The notes beneath the pieces were generated by a model. It ran no database searches. It was not told where the DNA came from and worked only from the letters and a program-made list of their open reading frames with translations. Of a DNA stretch of 31,947 nt, positions 1 through 11,020 are shown one piece after another. Origin of the DNA: Pseudozyma flocculosa PF-1 (taxonomy: Eukaryota; Basidiomycota; Ustilaginomycetes; Ustilaginales; Ustilaginaceae); the NCBI RefSeq assembly GCF_000417875.1, contig NW_006920876.1, positions 451,699-483,645 of the forward strand, read 5' to 3'. The position numbers were made by a program, and so were the translations under genes. Positions within the stretch are counted from its first letter, which is position 1; each line of letters begins with the position of its first letter.

Positions 1-204
1 GTGTCTCTTCGTGTAATACGTTCGTAATAGTGTGNGCTACGAAGTAGTTAGTACGGNGTGGCGNGCGCGGNGGCGCAGTGCGGAGGGGTGCAGCGCCGGN
101 GGGGCGACGGTGGCGAGGGAGCGGACGGCGGAAGCGGCCGACGGCTGGACCGACGAGCGCTGGAGCAGCGGCCGCAGCGTGGCTGCCGTGGAGCGGTGCA
201 GCAT
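1..204 (-). CDS. 5' exon of a probable mitochondrial precursor protein (partial)
   Basis: An ATG at 204 on the minus strand opens a frame beginning MLHRSTAATLRPLLQRSS and continuing with alternating Ser/Ala/Arg residues to RSLATVA. The first ~35 residues hold several Arg and no Asp or Glu, and could form an amphipathic helix, as expected of a mitochondrial matrix-targeting presequence; the R-S-L-A-T ending resembles many fungal presequences. The frame meets a stop at about 37-39, so an intron donor or a sequencing error must lie between roughly 40 and 100; a GTACTAAC string near 47-54 is a possible but weak donor. Five ambiguous bases lie between 35 and 100, so the reading is uncertain. The mature domain is off the left edge and the protein cannot be named. 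Confidence 0.42.
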
Positions 205-2054
205 GGTCAAAGAGGTGGTCGGGGCCGCGCGCCTTTTGCTGCTATCGAGGCGGAGCTCGACGGGATCAGGAGGAGGTGCAAAAGTTGGGCGAGGGGAGGG
301 CGAAAGGAGCGGCGAGCGGGTCTGCCGACGATGCCAGACAAGGAGGTCGTCGGGATGATGCCGATCTGAGTGGGGTGCAAAGGACAAAGGTCGAGGGACG
401 GTGCGGTGGTCGAGAGGCAACGAGCACCGCCAACGTCCGCTTTCTTCTCGAGCAAGCCCCGTGGCCTGCCTGCTTGAGCCTGCAAACCTACCGCTGCAGG
501 CCTGGCCTGGCCTGGGCCTGGCTGCCCGCGTGCCTCTGGCCTGGCTTTCCCGTCCACGCAAAATCGGCCTGTCCCGGCCATGTCGTGCTTTCGACACGCA
601 GGCTGATTGGAATTGCCACAATGCCCGATTCCATGACCCCCGATACCAAGGCCAGGACGTTGGGTGGGGGCACGCCTGGCAAGGCGAGGGGTTGGCCGCC
701 CACGCCTCGCTCTGTGCGCCGACCACGGCCGGCCACCTGCGCCGAGAGCGTAGGTTGCCTTGCGCCCAACCACCATGCATCCCGACCGCCCTCTGTCGAC
801 GCCCTCGTCCCCCTCCCCCCTGGCACCCTCTAAAGATGACCGCAGGGGCGGGCCACTTGCCAGGCACAAAATCCCCGCAGGACGCCGCCCCAAGGATGAC
901 TGCAGCGTAGTGCCACGACGATGCGACAACCGACGCAGACAGAGCTGCGACCCATGCATCTCGACCCTTCGGCCCCACCTGGGTTGCTGCACGGCTCGTG
1001 GGCGTTGCCGCTGCCGGCATTCAGATCCTTGCAACTACTGTACCAGTACGGCTACCATTGCGGCTTCATACGCCAGATCGAGCGTGGCGACGACGACCCA
1101 AGACAACGCGATTCCCTAAATGGGGAGTCAAAGCCGCTGACGATGACGAGCCGTTGCACGATCTGGCATGCTAGCAGACAGAGCACGGCCCGACTTCGCA
1201 CCTCCCGCCTCGTCGCACATTATTGACATGGATCCATTGATTGGCCCGTCATCAGCCTCTGACCCTATCCGCTCGGTGCAGAGAGTGCTAGCCCGCCGCG
1301 CCCCGGATCGACAACGAGAGCGCCCTTGACCACGGCAGGAGCACCCAGCGGCCTGCGCCTTTCGAGCAACGGCGAAGTTGGGTGGACTGGACTCAGTGCC
1401 AATTGTACGGCGCAATAGATCGCTGCTGCTCTGTGTCTGCGGTCTCTACATCAGGGCCCTTGCCCCTAGACCATCGGCCTTGAACAGACAGAGATGCGCA
1501 GCGCCATGCGACGTCGTCGGTGCGCATGCCGTGCCGCCTTCGATGTTGCTCGCAACGTAGGGCTCGCCGTGCGCTGCCGCGCTACCGTGTCGATGGTCCC
1601 CTCGGCACGAAACGATCGGATGTTGGGTGGGCGCGGGTGATGACTAGCAGCGACGGCGGGGCATGCAATGGCCCTGGCCGGGGCGCCGCCCCGAGCAGGA
1701 GCGTCGGTCGACTCTCCGCCACCATGTCGTTTGCGATGGCACGCCCACAGGCTCACCTCACACGCCCCGGCGATGGGGCAGCACCAGCACCCGGTGCAGC
1801 AGCTTCGTGGGCCTGGCAAGAGCCTCTGCAGCGCCACTCCTTCCCCGGCGAAGCCTTAAAGGGAGGCGCTTGCCTTCCAGACCTCGACCTGGCAATCCAT
1901 CTTGCCGACATACCCTCGCTCCACTAATCTTCCTCGTCCCTCCCCACGGATAGGTGCCTGGCGTATCCTTTCCACCGTGACCGACAACCCTCGACCCCGT
2001 CCTAGACCCGCCGTCGACCTTCTTTCCCCACTTTTCCTTCCCTTCCCTTGCAAC
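205..2054. other. intergenic region between two divergent genes
   Basis: This 1.85-kb stretch separates the putative mitochondrial precursor gene (minus) from the secreted-protein gene (plus). Open frames on both strands lack recognisable domains and have compositions dominated by Arg, Pro, Ala and Ser, as expected of chance frames in GC-rich DNA. From about 1920 to 2054 the plus strand is pyrimidine-rich, typical of a fungal 5' untranslated region ahead of the ATG at 2055. I find no tRNA-like T-arm and no convincing TATA box. Confidence 0.5.
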
Positions 2055-3798
<1,744 letters not shown>

Positions 3799-4155
3799 CT
3801 ACGGCGGCGTTCTGCACGACTCCTTTGACCTTGAATCAGTCGAATGAAACTGGCCGCCACGCTCCCTCCACGCAGCTCGACGGCGATCCCCGGGTCTTGC
3901 CGATCGGTCCTGCCTGCCGCACCCTCACCGCTTCGACCCGCCTCTGCGCACTAGGTTCCCATCCTTCCCTACACCGTCGCACACCCTGCAATCCTATCCT
4001 ACTACTCCTTCATCCCCTCTTGTCCTGCCCGACTGTGTCTGCGTCTTGCCGCGCGCACCGACCATCGGACTAAGCCGCCGACACGACTCCGGCGCCGCCC
4101 TCCGTGACTAGCCAGGCCCGCATCCTCGTGCTCTCCATCGACTCGCCAAACACAG

Positions 4156-4176
4156 CAACCCGGAATCGAACCGGGG
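4156..4176 (-). pseudogene. tRNA T-arm fragment
   Basis: These 21 bases are identical to the T-arm of the tRNA-Pro gene at 4556-4576, exactly 400 bases away and in the same orientation. The complement gives CCCGG-TTCGATT-CCGGG, a perfect T-stem and loop. I could not find a matching acceptor strand, a valid anticodon stem or a D-arm on its 5' side, so it looks like a tRNA remnant rather than a working gene. A tRNA with an unusually long intron is less likely. Confidence 0.4.
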
Positions 4177-4483
4177 GCCGATCTTGGCGCTGAGCAAGTT
4201 CACGACACGATCATGATTGACCCCCCTGGCGCCACGCGTGCTCTCCATCAGGCCTGCGTGCCCACCGAGACCAAGCGCCGATGTCAACGATGACGAACGT
4301 GACCGGTCACAGATTTTGCTCAGGTGCAGCCCCCAACCTCGCGGCATGCAAAAGAGCAGCTTGTCCCGTTACAGATTGCCAGATCATCGGTGTCCGTACC
4401 TGCGTCGGGCACGACGACAACGTTGGCCGTGGCATCGCGGACGCGTCGTCGTGGTCGCTTGAAAGATGCTTCCTCGACCACGC

Positions 4484-4500
4484 AAAAAAAAAAAAAAAAA
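4484..4500 (-). terminator. run of 17 A (T17 on the minus strand), possible back-up Pol III terminator
   Basis: Lies about 50 bases beyond the 3' end of tRNA-Pro. On the transcribed strand it is a long T run, which would stop RNA polymerase III read-through from the first, shorter T run. Confidence 0.4.
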
Positions 4501-4542
4501 TACCCCCTATACCTCCTCGTAGCCCTCGCACTCGACAATAAC

Positions 4543-4548
4543 AAAAAA
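4543..4548 (-). terminator. RNA polymerase III terminator of tRNA-Pro
   Basis: Six T on the minus strand begin two bases past the tRNA discriminator, the normal position and length of a Pol III stop signal. Confidence 0.75.
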
Positions 4549-4550
4549 GA

Positions 4551-4654
4551 GGGTCCAACCCGGAATCGAACCGGGGACCTCTGTCATAGAATACACGCTT
4601 TCTAGGCGTGCTGAAGCCCTAAGACAGCATAATAAGCCACTATACGATTGGACC
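4551..4654 (-). tRNA. tP(AGG): tRNA-Pro(AGG) with a 30-nt intron
   Basis: On the minus strand the acceptor stem is GGTCCAA (4654-4648) paired with TTGGACC, followed by C73, the discriminator typical of eukaryotic tRNA-Pro. The D-arm contains the A-box string TATAGTGGC; the anticodon stem is CTGTC/GACAG with no mismatch; the variable loop is AGGTC; the T-arm is CCCGG-TTCGATT-CCGGG. The loop reads TT-AGG-G, so the anticodon AGG is at 4618-4620. A 30-base intron (4587-4616) sits one base 3' of the anticodon, the canonical eukaryotic site. The spliced length is 74. A34 would be expected to become inosine and read Pro CCN codons. The call rests on manual folding. Confidence 0.88.
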
Positions 4655-6544
4655 CGCTGATGAAGGGAGCAGAGAATGATGAAAATATAAAAATTATTTA
4701 TGCGTGCCTCGCCAAAATCCGGACTGCTGCCCTCCACCCGGCCTCCCTGGGGTCCGGCTCGGGCAACACCACCAGATGTTTTGCCATCAGCAAGGCCTTT
4801 GAACACCAAGACAACACCACCCTGATGCAGTAATCTTTCTCTCCTACTGTGAACTTCCAGCAGCAAGCAGCACATCAAGACTGACTGTGACCTGCATGCA
4901 ATGGCACAGACAACGACGAGTTCAGGGTGTGGCAGACAGGCTATTGTTAGGCCGAGTTCCGAAGTGGGCAACGCACGGGAAAAAGACCGTTGCACCAGCT
5001 AGACCGCTGACTGGCAGGTCTAGCTGACAGGGCCATATAGACCCTCCCAGGCAACTCAGAACCGCACTGCTGGGGCTGCTGTAACAGCTATTTGCAGCTT
5101 GTCACCCACAGCACCCTCCAATTCAGCATGAAGGAATCCGGTCTGCACTTGTTTCAGAACCTGTCCAAGGCCAACTCCAAGCAGGGACATCCTGGCCCTA
5201 GCGCTCCGCACAGCCATGACTTGAGCGTCAATCAGCCTAACCTGCTCTTCATGTGCATGACTGCTGCAGGTCCCAACACATGTCTCCCTTGGTGGACCAA
5301 GGACACCAAGAAACATTCTCATGTGGAAGCACATAGGCCAAAGGAGGATCAACTGCATGTTGTTGGCCTGGTGCTTGGCTGATGGCGCTTGGTCAAGCTT
5401 GATGAGCAGACAGAGCTTGTTGCAGGAGTACACCTTGTTGACCTTGACATTGCCCTTGCGGCTGAGACCCTCCGCCTCGATAACAGCGGTGAGGTTGTTG
5501 TCAAGTTCAATGGCAACCTCCTTGCTGTACGTTACATGCTCGCCAAGCCTCTTGCAATGGCCCAGAGCAGGGCGTCCTGCCACTGGTGCACCGTCTTGAC
5601 TTTTGGTGGCTTTCCTGCGAGCTTCTTCACCTTGATCTTCGATTTGAAGAACTTGCAGGCTCGATCTGCGAGTGAGGCGTTGCCAGGCACGTGATGAAAC
5701 ATGTGGACGTCGATCCCGGTGGCTTCCTTATACCATGACCCAACGAAGGTGATATATTTGTTGGGGATCGTGAATCGTCTTTCGAGCGTGGACTCGCTCT
5801 CCTTGAAGAAGGTGTCCTTTGCGATCTTGTTCTTGGCCCAGAGTTCCAGCCATTTTGCAAGGTCTGAACAAATACTGCCCTGACATCAGCTCTTCAAAGC
5901 TGCTAGGCAGACCACATTGATTGCACATGCCAAAGTTGTCCTGTATGCCTGCATCATAGAACCCAGAGGTGGAAGCCCTCATGTTGAAGCAGACTGCTCA
6001 GGCAGATGATGGACCAGAGGACCAAGGCCAGTCTCCTCCCCCTTCTCCTTGATGTCATCTACATGATTCAGGTCTACAGCAGGCCAAGAAGCAAGACCCT
6101 GTTGCTCTGTGCACATGGGGCCTGTCTCATCCAACTGAAGGCCCAGTTGTGCAAGGTGCAGCTGCCATTAAGCCCCCTGAAGGCAGCTGTTCACTGTTGC
6201 AGAGCCGCTGACAACAGCTGCTGCAACAGTCCAATTCCCCGTGAGGCCCTCTCGTGCATGCTTCCCTCATGCCTTTGCAGGGGGGGACATGTCAATAATG
6301 CCTCCACCCTCGACCGTCTGCAACAGTCAGCTGTCAAGAGCTGGTCGTTGTTGTCGCGCAGCTGTTGACCTCCACAAGGCCGGTCTCGCGAGGATCTTAC
6401 CCACACTTGTGCATCAGTCGTGCCACTCGGCCTGACCTGACCCAACCCCAACGTTGCCTCAGTACCACCAACAGCGACCGCCGTTCGCTCGTCCTCGCTC
6501 TTGTCGTCTCTCCCACCTCCGTTCTCTTCCCCCCTCGCCCGACG
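4655..6544. other. AT-richer stretch with fragmentary reading frames
   Basis: Base composition here is visibly lower in GC than the flanking genes. Short open frames occur on both strands. One minus-strand chain (about 5056-5982) looks most like former coding sequence and is listed separately. A plus-strand frame at 6006-6368 and one ending near 6008 also look mildly protein-like but match nothing I recognise. From about 6420 onward GC rises and the plus strand becomes pyrimidine-rich ahead of the gene at 6545. A decayed transposable element or imported sequence is plausible but unproven. Confidence 0.4.
5056..5982 (-). pseudogene. possible broken gene in three frames
   Basis: Reading the minus strand downward, coding-like sequence moves between frames. 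A first piece starts at the ATG at 5982 and contains a C-x2-C pair (MCNQC). A second, without its own ATG, covers about 5875-5555 and includes LAKWLELWAKNKIAKDT and VKTVHQWQDALLWAIARG before a stop. A third continues in another frame through KEVAIELDNNLTAVIEAEG to a stop at 5056. Each piece has mixed charged and hydrophobic residues, unlike the Arg/Pro/Ala-rich chance frames elsewhere. The frame changes near 5860 and 5560 could be frameshifts in a dead gene or unseen introns. I do not recognise the family; an old transposon-encoded protein is one guess. Confidence 0.3.
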
Positions 6545-7270
6545 ATGACGACTCGACCGCCCTACGTCGCGACGCTGCTGGACCGGCCACTCCCCACGCT
6601 GCACCTGTCGAGCCTGAGCGCCTCGTCGAACCCGCCCTACGATGCGCAGGTGCAAGCGTCGATCTCGGACGGGCGACACCACCCGCTGCTCGAGGTGACG
6701 CTGCACCTGCTCAACTCGGATCTCTTTTCGGCCCACTTCCTCGTGCGCAAGATGGAAAAGCAGGACGTGGCAAAGTGGCTCCACTCGTTCCTCCACGCCG
6801 TCGAGGGCGACCTGCGCAACGCCCGGTGCTGGATCCGCGATACTCCCCCCGACGTACTCGCCATCACCGTCGACGACCCCGAGCGAGAGGCAGGGAGACA
6901 GGAGGGCCACGACAATGACAGGGAGAAGAGGCAAGAGTACCGCCGCATCGACGTCTACGCCTTTCTAAAGGGCATGACGCCGCAAGAGGTGCGGGATCAG
7001 TACGAGAAGGCCAGCGTCGAAGTCGACCTTCGACCCGACCTCGCCCACCTCGAGACGCTGCACGGCCAGGTCACGGCAGACCGGCAGGCACGGACCGAGA
7101 GCGACGAGGGGCTCCGGAAGCAGCGCTGGCACCAGCTGGTCAATATGCTGCACCACCTCGAACGGCGGTACGGCTACCAGCCCTACGACGGCACCGTCGC
7201 CTACGACTCCAAAGAGGAAAAGCAGCACACCACGACCATGGTCCTCGGCGAAGGGTGGCGGCGCTTCTGA
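6545..7270 (+). CDS. conserved-looking protein of unknown function (241 aa)
   Basis: A single exon of 241 codons beginning MTTRPPYVATLLDRPLPTLH. Codons end mostly in G or C, as in the confident genes here, and the 5' flank is pyrimidine-rich. The frame stays open upstream to about 6365, but the ATG at 6545 follows the CT-rich leader and starts the compositionally normal protein. There is no signal peptide or membrane segment. The product is soluble and rich in charged residues: an N-terminal part with alternating hydrophobic strands (LLEVTLHLLNSDLFSAHFLV), then helices rich in Asp, Glu, Arg and Gln, including a likely coiled region near residues 115-140. The gene converges with the NuA4 subunit gene, leaving 180 bases between stop codons. 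I do not recognise the family. Confidence 0.72.
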   Translation: MTTRPPYVATLLDRPLPTLHLSSLSASSNPPYDAQVQASISDGRHHPLLEVTLHLLNSDLFSAHFLVRKMEKQDVAKWLHSFLHAVEGDLRNARCWIRDTPPDVLAITVDDPEREAGRQEGHDNDREKRQEYRRIDVYAFLKGMTPQEVRDQYEKASVEVDLRPDLAHLETLHGQVTADRQARTESDEGLRKQRWHQLVNMLHHLERRYGYQPYDGTVAYDSKEEKQHTTTMVLGEGWRRF

Positions 7271-7393
7271 GGGGGCGTGGGCCCGCGGGTATCCTCGCCT
7301 TGCCTGGCCTGGTCTCGTGCTGATCGTTCGCGCATCGATCCGGGGCCGCTCTTCATCGCCCGCTTGGCGCGTGTGTCAGGTACAAATACAGTG

Positions 7394-7446
7394 CGGGTTC
7401 CCGCTCTCCTCTGACCACCGCGGGTCCCGCTCTCCTCTGACCACCG
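7394..7446. repeat. two direct copies of a ~27-bp unit next to a stop codon
   Basis: CGGGTTCCCGCTCTCCTCTG plus 7 bases (7394-7420) is followed directly by a copy lacking one T (7421-7446). A third, partial copy starts at 7447 and runs into the stop codon of the minus-strand bromodomain gene at 7451-7453. The unit therefore borders the end of the coding region. Confidence 0.85.
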
Positions 7447-7450
7447 CGGG

Positions 7451-10400
7451 TCAGCGCCGCGAGTTGAAGTTCTGGGTGACCTCGAAGCGGTCCATGATCT
7501 CCTCGCTGGCGGCGCTCATCTCGCTCGCCATGCGGTGCACCTCGGTGCCCGGACGATTGTAGATGAGCGAGTTGGCAAACATCTGGTTGAGGGCGCGCCG
7601 CAGCTGGCTGGCCGACCGGATCGTGCCTTCCTTGATACGCGCCTTGATCGTCTTGAGGTCGAGCGGGTGCCGGATCAGGGTGTAGTAGTCCGGCGCGTCC
7701 TGCTCCTTGATGGCGTTGTGGAACAGGTTGCCGTGCGTGTGGTTCGACACCTCGGTCAGCAGCATCAGCAGCACCTGCGTCGTCTTGCGCTTGGCCTTTT
7801 CCCGCTCGGCCGACGTCGGCGCCGTCGAGACCGAGGCCGAGTCTTCGCGCCGGCCGGACTCGTCCTTGATCGAGACCCCGCCGCTGCCGCTGGGCCCGCC
7901 GGGCGTCGACGCTGGCGAGTCGCGTGCCCTGCTCCGCGCCGACGTCCGCGAGGCGCTGTTGTACCGGTTGCGGGCGGGCGTGCTGCGCCACTTTGCCCCC
8001 ACGGCGGCCGTCTCGGCCTCGTCGCCCGGCTCCTCGGATTTCGTCGCAGCGGTGGCGTCTTCGGCATCGCCGTCGGCGTCGGCCTGCGCTGAAGCCTCGT
8101 CCTCGTCCGCGTCCTCGTCCTCATCCTCGCTTCCTTTGTTCTTGGCTGCCGTGCCTTCGTCGTCGTCGATGTCGTCGATCTTTTCTTCCTTGATCTTGGC
8201 ACCGGCCTCATCCTGTGCGGCGGCCACTGGCTCGGGATCGCGGCTCTCGTCTGCCTCGCCAGACGGTCCAGCGGCGGTCGCTTGCGATCCCTCGACCTCC
8301 TGCTCCGCTTCGGCGACCTCTCGCTCAGCGTCGGCCTCTTCCTCGGTCGCTGGCGCCTCGTCGGGGCGTTTGACAGGCACCTCGACGACCACATCGTCGG
8401 CCCCGTCGTCCATCTCGTGATCGTCGTCGTCGTCGTCGTCGTCGTCGTCTGCAGCTCTCTCGACCTCGACCTCGCCACTTGCGCTTGCCTTGGGCTCTTC
8501 GTCTGCCGATACGCCCTTGTCCGGCGACACCGGCTTGTCTTGTGCATCGCCGCTGCGGGGAATAGGCTCGCCGATCAGGTCCTTTTCGACGTCCATCTCG
8601 TCTTTGCGGTCGCCGTCCACGGGCGAAGGCGACGCCGGAGGCTTGCTCGGCTCGGCACCGGTCTTGACTTCCGACGAGCCGGCGGGCTCGCTCTCGACGG
8701 GAGCCGGCCGCGTGGCATCCGGTCGTGTGGCATCCGGTCGTGCGGCATCCGATTGTGCGACATCGACGTCGGCCATTTCCAGGTCTTCGGCAGGTGCCGC
8801 CTCTGCGGCCTTGCCTTCCTCTTCGTTGCCCTTGGAGCGCTTGCTGGGATGTTGCGAGGCGGTCGACGACTCTCGAGCCCCTTGCTTGCTCGCCTGGGCA
8901 TCGCTGGCATCCGGGCCGGCGGCAGCCGACGTCGTATCGGCGGGCGAGTCGGCTGTCGCGTCTCGCTTGCGCTTGACGCCAGCGTTGGCAGGCTCCTGCT
9001 CTTGCTCGCCGCTCTTCTGCGGTGCCTCGGCCGCTTCGGCGACGGTGCCCGCCTGCTTGCTCGACTCTTCGACCGTCGTGGCTGCCGGTCGCTGCAAGGA
9101 CGGCTCCGAAGCTACGACGGGCGGCGCGACGGCGTCAGCCTTTGATGCGTCGGCCGCTGCTCCCTCGGCTTCGGCGGCGAGCTGCAGCTTGGTTTCAGTC
9201 TCGATGACCTTGTCGACCGCAGCCTGCACTCTCTCCTCGAGCTTGGCCGCGTCTACGCCAGGGGCAGTTCCGGATGCGATCAGAGAGGATGCCGCAGAGG
9301 CAGCCTCGGGGGCATTGCTGGTGACGATGGCGGCGGCGGCTTCGGTTGCCGATGGCACCGGCGCAGCGGTGGTGATCGGAGCGCCTCCGGGTGCCGTCGA
9401 GGGAGCCGGGGCGGATGTGGGAGCGGTGGTGACCGCTGTGGCAGCGCTCGACTGCGCCGGCTGGGACGTTGCTGCGCCTGCCGGTGCCGACGTGCTGGGA
9501 CCTGCCTGGGTCGCCGTTGCTTCGACGCCATTCGCAGCAGCAGTAGTAGGCTGCTTTGTGGGGGTCGCGTCGATGCTCGCGCGTCGATCGGCCTTCTTGG
9601 ACCGAGGCTCGCTGCCCTTTTTGCTGGCGCTGTTGGGCCCGCTGCCCGTGGGGTCGCTGCGCGGCGAGATTTTGTCCGAGGGCGTTGCCATCGACTCGCC
9701 CCGGGCCCGACCGGTCTTGGGCGTCTTGTTGGCCTTGGGAGTGGTGAGTGCCGAAGCGGTGGCAGATGCCGGCGCGGCGCTGGGCCCCTTTGCGAGGTTC
9801 TCGAGCTCGATGCGGAGCTCCAGCTCGAGCTTGGGGTCGGCCTTGCCGGACTTGATGTCGTCGATCTCGCGGATGAGGAGCTTGAACTGCTGCTCCTTTT
9901 CCTTGATCGACTCCTTGAGCTCTTCGATGCGCTCGGCATAGATGAGCTTGGCGAGTGCGAGCTGCGACTTTCGGTCCATCCTGGGTTGCGCTCCCCTGGC
10001 CTCCTTCTGCTTGGGCGTCGTCTCGGACGAGGCGCCCGCGGCGGCGGTCGAGGATGCGGGGGCGGTGGAGGCGGCAGCGGCAGCGATCGACTCGTCTCTG
10101 GACAGGACGAGGCCGCGCTGCCTCATGAGAGCGGTCCACGCGCGCTCGCACTCGCGCGTGCCAAAGATGCGGCCGAGCGTGAGCCCGGCATTGGCGGCCT
10201 GTTCGAGGCGGGACTGCTGGCGGATGAGCGGGTGGGAGAGGAGGAGGGAGGATACCTTGCCCCAATCTGGTGGCGAGGTGCCGATCTCGTGGACCGCCTG
10301 CGCGAGGAGCAGCTTGTCTCGCAGGGAGAGCTTTGCGAGTGCGGATGGCTGGGGCACGCCGGGCGAAGGAATGGTGGGGCCGAGCGGCTGTGCGGTCGAC

Positions 10401-10555
10401 GTCTGGGCCGGTTGCGATGGTGGTGGTGGTGCTGTGGTCGTTGAAGGCTGTTGCATCTGTGGCTGCGTCGAGGATGTCGCTGGCGCTGGTGCTGGTGCCG
10501 GTGCTGGTGGTGGTGGCTGCGGGGCTGACGATGAAGTAGCGGGTGCTTGCGTCAT
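7451..10555 (-). CDS. bdc1: bromodomain subunit of the NuA4 histone acetyltransferase (Bdc1/BRD8-like)
   Basis: One exon of 1034 codons; the ATG is at 10555. After a Pro/Ala/Gln-rich start, residues ~75-150 (SLRDKLLLAQAVHEIG, SPPDWGKVSSLL, ECERAWTAL) match the SANT-like N-terminal module of BRD8 and fission yeast Bdc1. Residues ~195-265 form a charged coiled coil (YAERIEELKESIKEKEQQF). A long disordered middle holds acidic clusters including nine consecutive Asp, and three 15-base repeats (DATRP) at about 8710-8755. The C-terminal ~110 residues are a bromodomain: LLTEVSNHTHGNLFHNAI, DYYTLIRHPLDLKTIKARI, and MFANSLIYNRPGTEVHRMA, with the conserved acetyl-lysine-binding Asn in the YNRP segment. 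Expected role: subunit of the nuclear NuA4 complex that acetylates H4/H2A and binds acetylated histones. It is divergent from the PRMT4 gene. Confidence 0.87.
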   Translation of the reverse strand: MTQAPATSSSAPQPPPPAPAPAPAPATSSTQPQMQQPSTTTAPPPPSQPAQTSTAQPLGPTIPSPGVPQPSALAKLSLRDKLLLAQAVHEIGTSPPDWGKVSSLLLSHPLIRQQSRLEQAANAGLTLGRIFGTRECERAWTALMRQRGLVLSRDESIAAAAASTAPASSTAAAGASSETTPKQKEARGAQPRMDRKSQLALAKLIYAERIEELKESIKEKEQQFKLLIREIDDIKSGKADPKLELELRIELENLAKGPSAAPASATASALTTPKANKTPKTGRARGESMATPSDKISPRSDPTGSGPNSASKKGSEPRSKKADRRASIDATPTKQPTTAAANGVEATATQAGPSTSAPAGAATSQPAQSSAATAVTTAPTSAPAPSTAPGGAPITTAAPVPSATEAAAAIVTSNAPEAASAASSLIASGTAPGVDAAKLEERVQAAVDKVIETETKLQLAAEAEGAAADASKADAVAPPVVASEPSLQRPAATTVEESSKQAGTVAEAAEAPQKSGEQEQEPANAGVKRKRDATADSPADTTSAAAGPDASDAQASKQGARESSTASQHPSKRSKGNEEEGKAAEAAPAEDLEMADVDVAQSDAARPDATRPDATRPAPVESEPAGSSEVKTGAEPSKPPASPSPVDGDRKDEMDVEKDLIGEPIPRSGDAQDKPVSPDKGVSADEEPKASASGEVEVERAADDDDDDDDDDHEMDDGADDVVVEVPVKRPDEAPATEEEADAEREVAEAEQEVEGSQATAAGPSGEADESRDPEPVAAAQDEAGAKIKEEKIDDIDDDEGTAAKNKGSEDEDEDADEDEASAQADADGDAEDATAATKSEEPGDEAETAAVGAKWRSTPARNRYNSASRTSARSRARDSPASTPGGPSGSGGVSIKDESGRREDSASVSTAPTSAEREKAKRKTTQVLLMLLTEVSNHTHGNLFHNAIKEQDAPDYYTLIRHPLDLKTIKARIKEGTIRSASQLRRALNQMFANSLIYNRPGTEVHRMASEMSAASEEIMDRFEVTQNFNSRR

Positions 10556-10672
10556 GGCGGAGCGAGTCGGCCTGCCACCAGAGGCAGGCTCGCGGGGCCA
10601 GAAAAGGGAGGCTGGATGACCGGGGGTATGCTATGAAGGGAGGGGGGGGGTGGCCAAGCTGCTGGCGGTGGC

Positions 10673-10735
10673 GGTGGTGGACGTGGCGATGGTGGTGGTG
10701 GACGTGACGATGGCGGTGGTGGACGTGACGATGGC
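10673..10735. repeat. 21-bp tandem repeat, 3 units
   Basis: Three head-to-tail 21-base units (GGTGGTGGACGTGACGATGG plus one base; the first unit has two changes) lie in the divergent promoter region, 118-180 bases upstream of the bromodomain gene's start. Confidence 0.85.
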
Positions 10736-10891
10736 GGTGGTCGAGGCAAGGGAGTCAGGATCAGGAGGTGGGGGGCGAGTTGGCCCGTCTCCCGAGAGCA
10801 CGAGCCCCGCAAGAAGCCCTCGAACCCTTCTGCATCCAAGCCTGCCGGCCACGCTGCTGGCTGCTGCCTCTGAAGCAATACGTCGACGGCG

Positions 10892-10920
10892 CCGTCCGTC
10901 CGTCCGTCCGTCCGTCCGTC
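10892..10920. repeat. CCGT tetranucleotide repeat, about 7 units
   Basis: Uninterrupted CCGT units about 100 bases upstream of the PRMT4 start codon, likely in its 5' leader. A shorter run of the same unit occurs near 30322-30338. Confidence 0.9.
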
Positions 10921-11020
10921 TCTTCGATCTCGGTTCGTCCCTGCCCTTGGAACCCCCCACTTCTTCCCCCTGCCTCCTCTCCGTCCGCCGCCATCGACGT
11001 CTCGGTCATCCTCGCTCGCA

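Larger units (their letters stand above)
10556..11020. promoter_or_regulatory. shared divergent promoter region of the NuA4 subunit and PRMT4 genes
   Basis: 465 bases separate two divergent start codons. The region is strand-asymmetric: G-rich on the plus strand nearest the bromodomain gene and C/T-rich nearest the methyltransferase gene, so each gene has a pyrimidine-rich leader on its own sense strand. It contains a poly-G run near 10631-10640, a 21-bp tandem repeat and a tetranucleotide repeat. No TATA box is evident. Confidence 0.5.

Noticed and set aside
8490..9941. 483-codon plus-strand frame opposite the bromodomain gene
   Set aside because: Ser/Ala-rich mirror of the disordered middle of the minus-strand protein; no motif.
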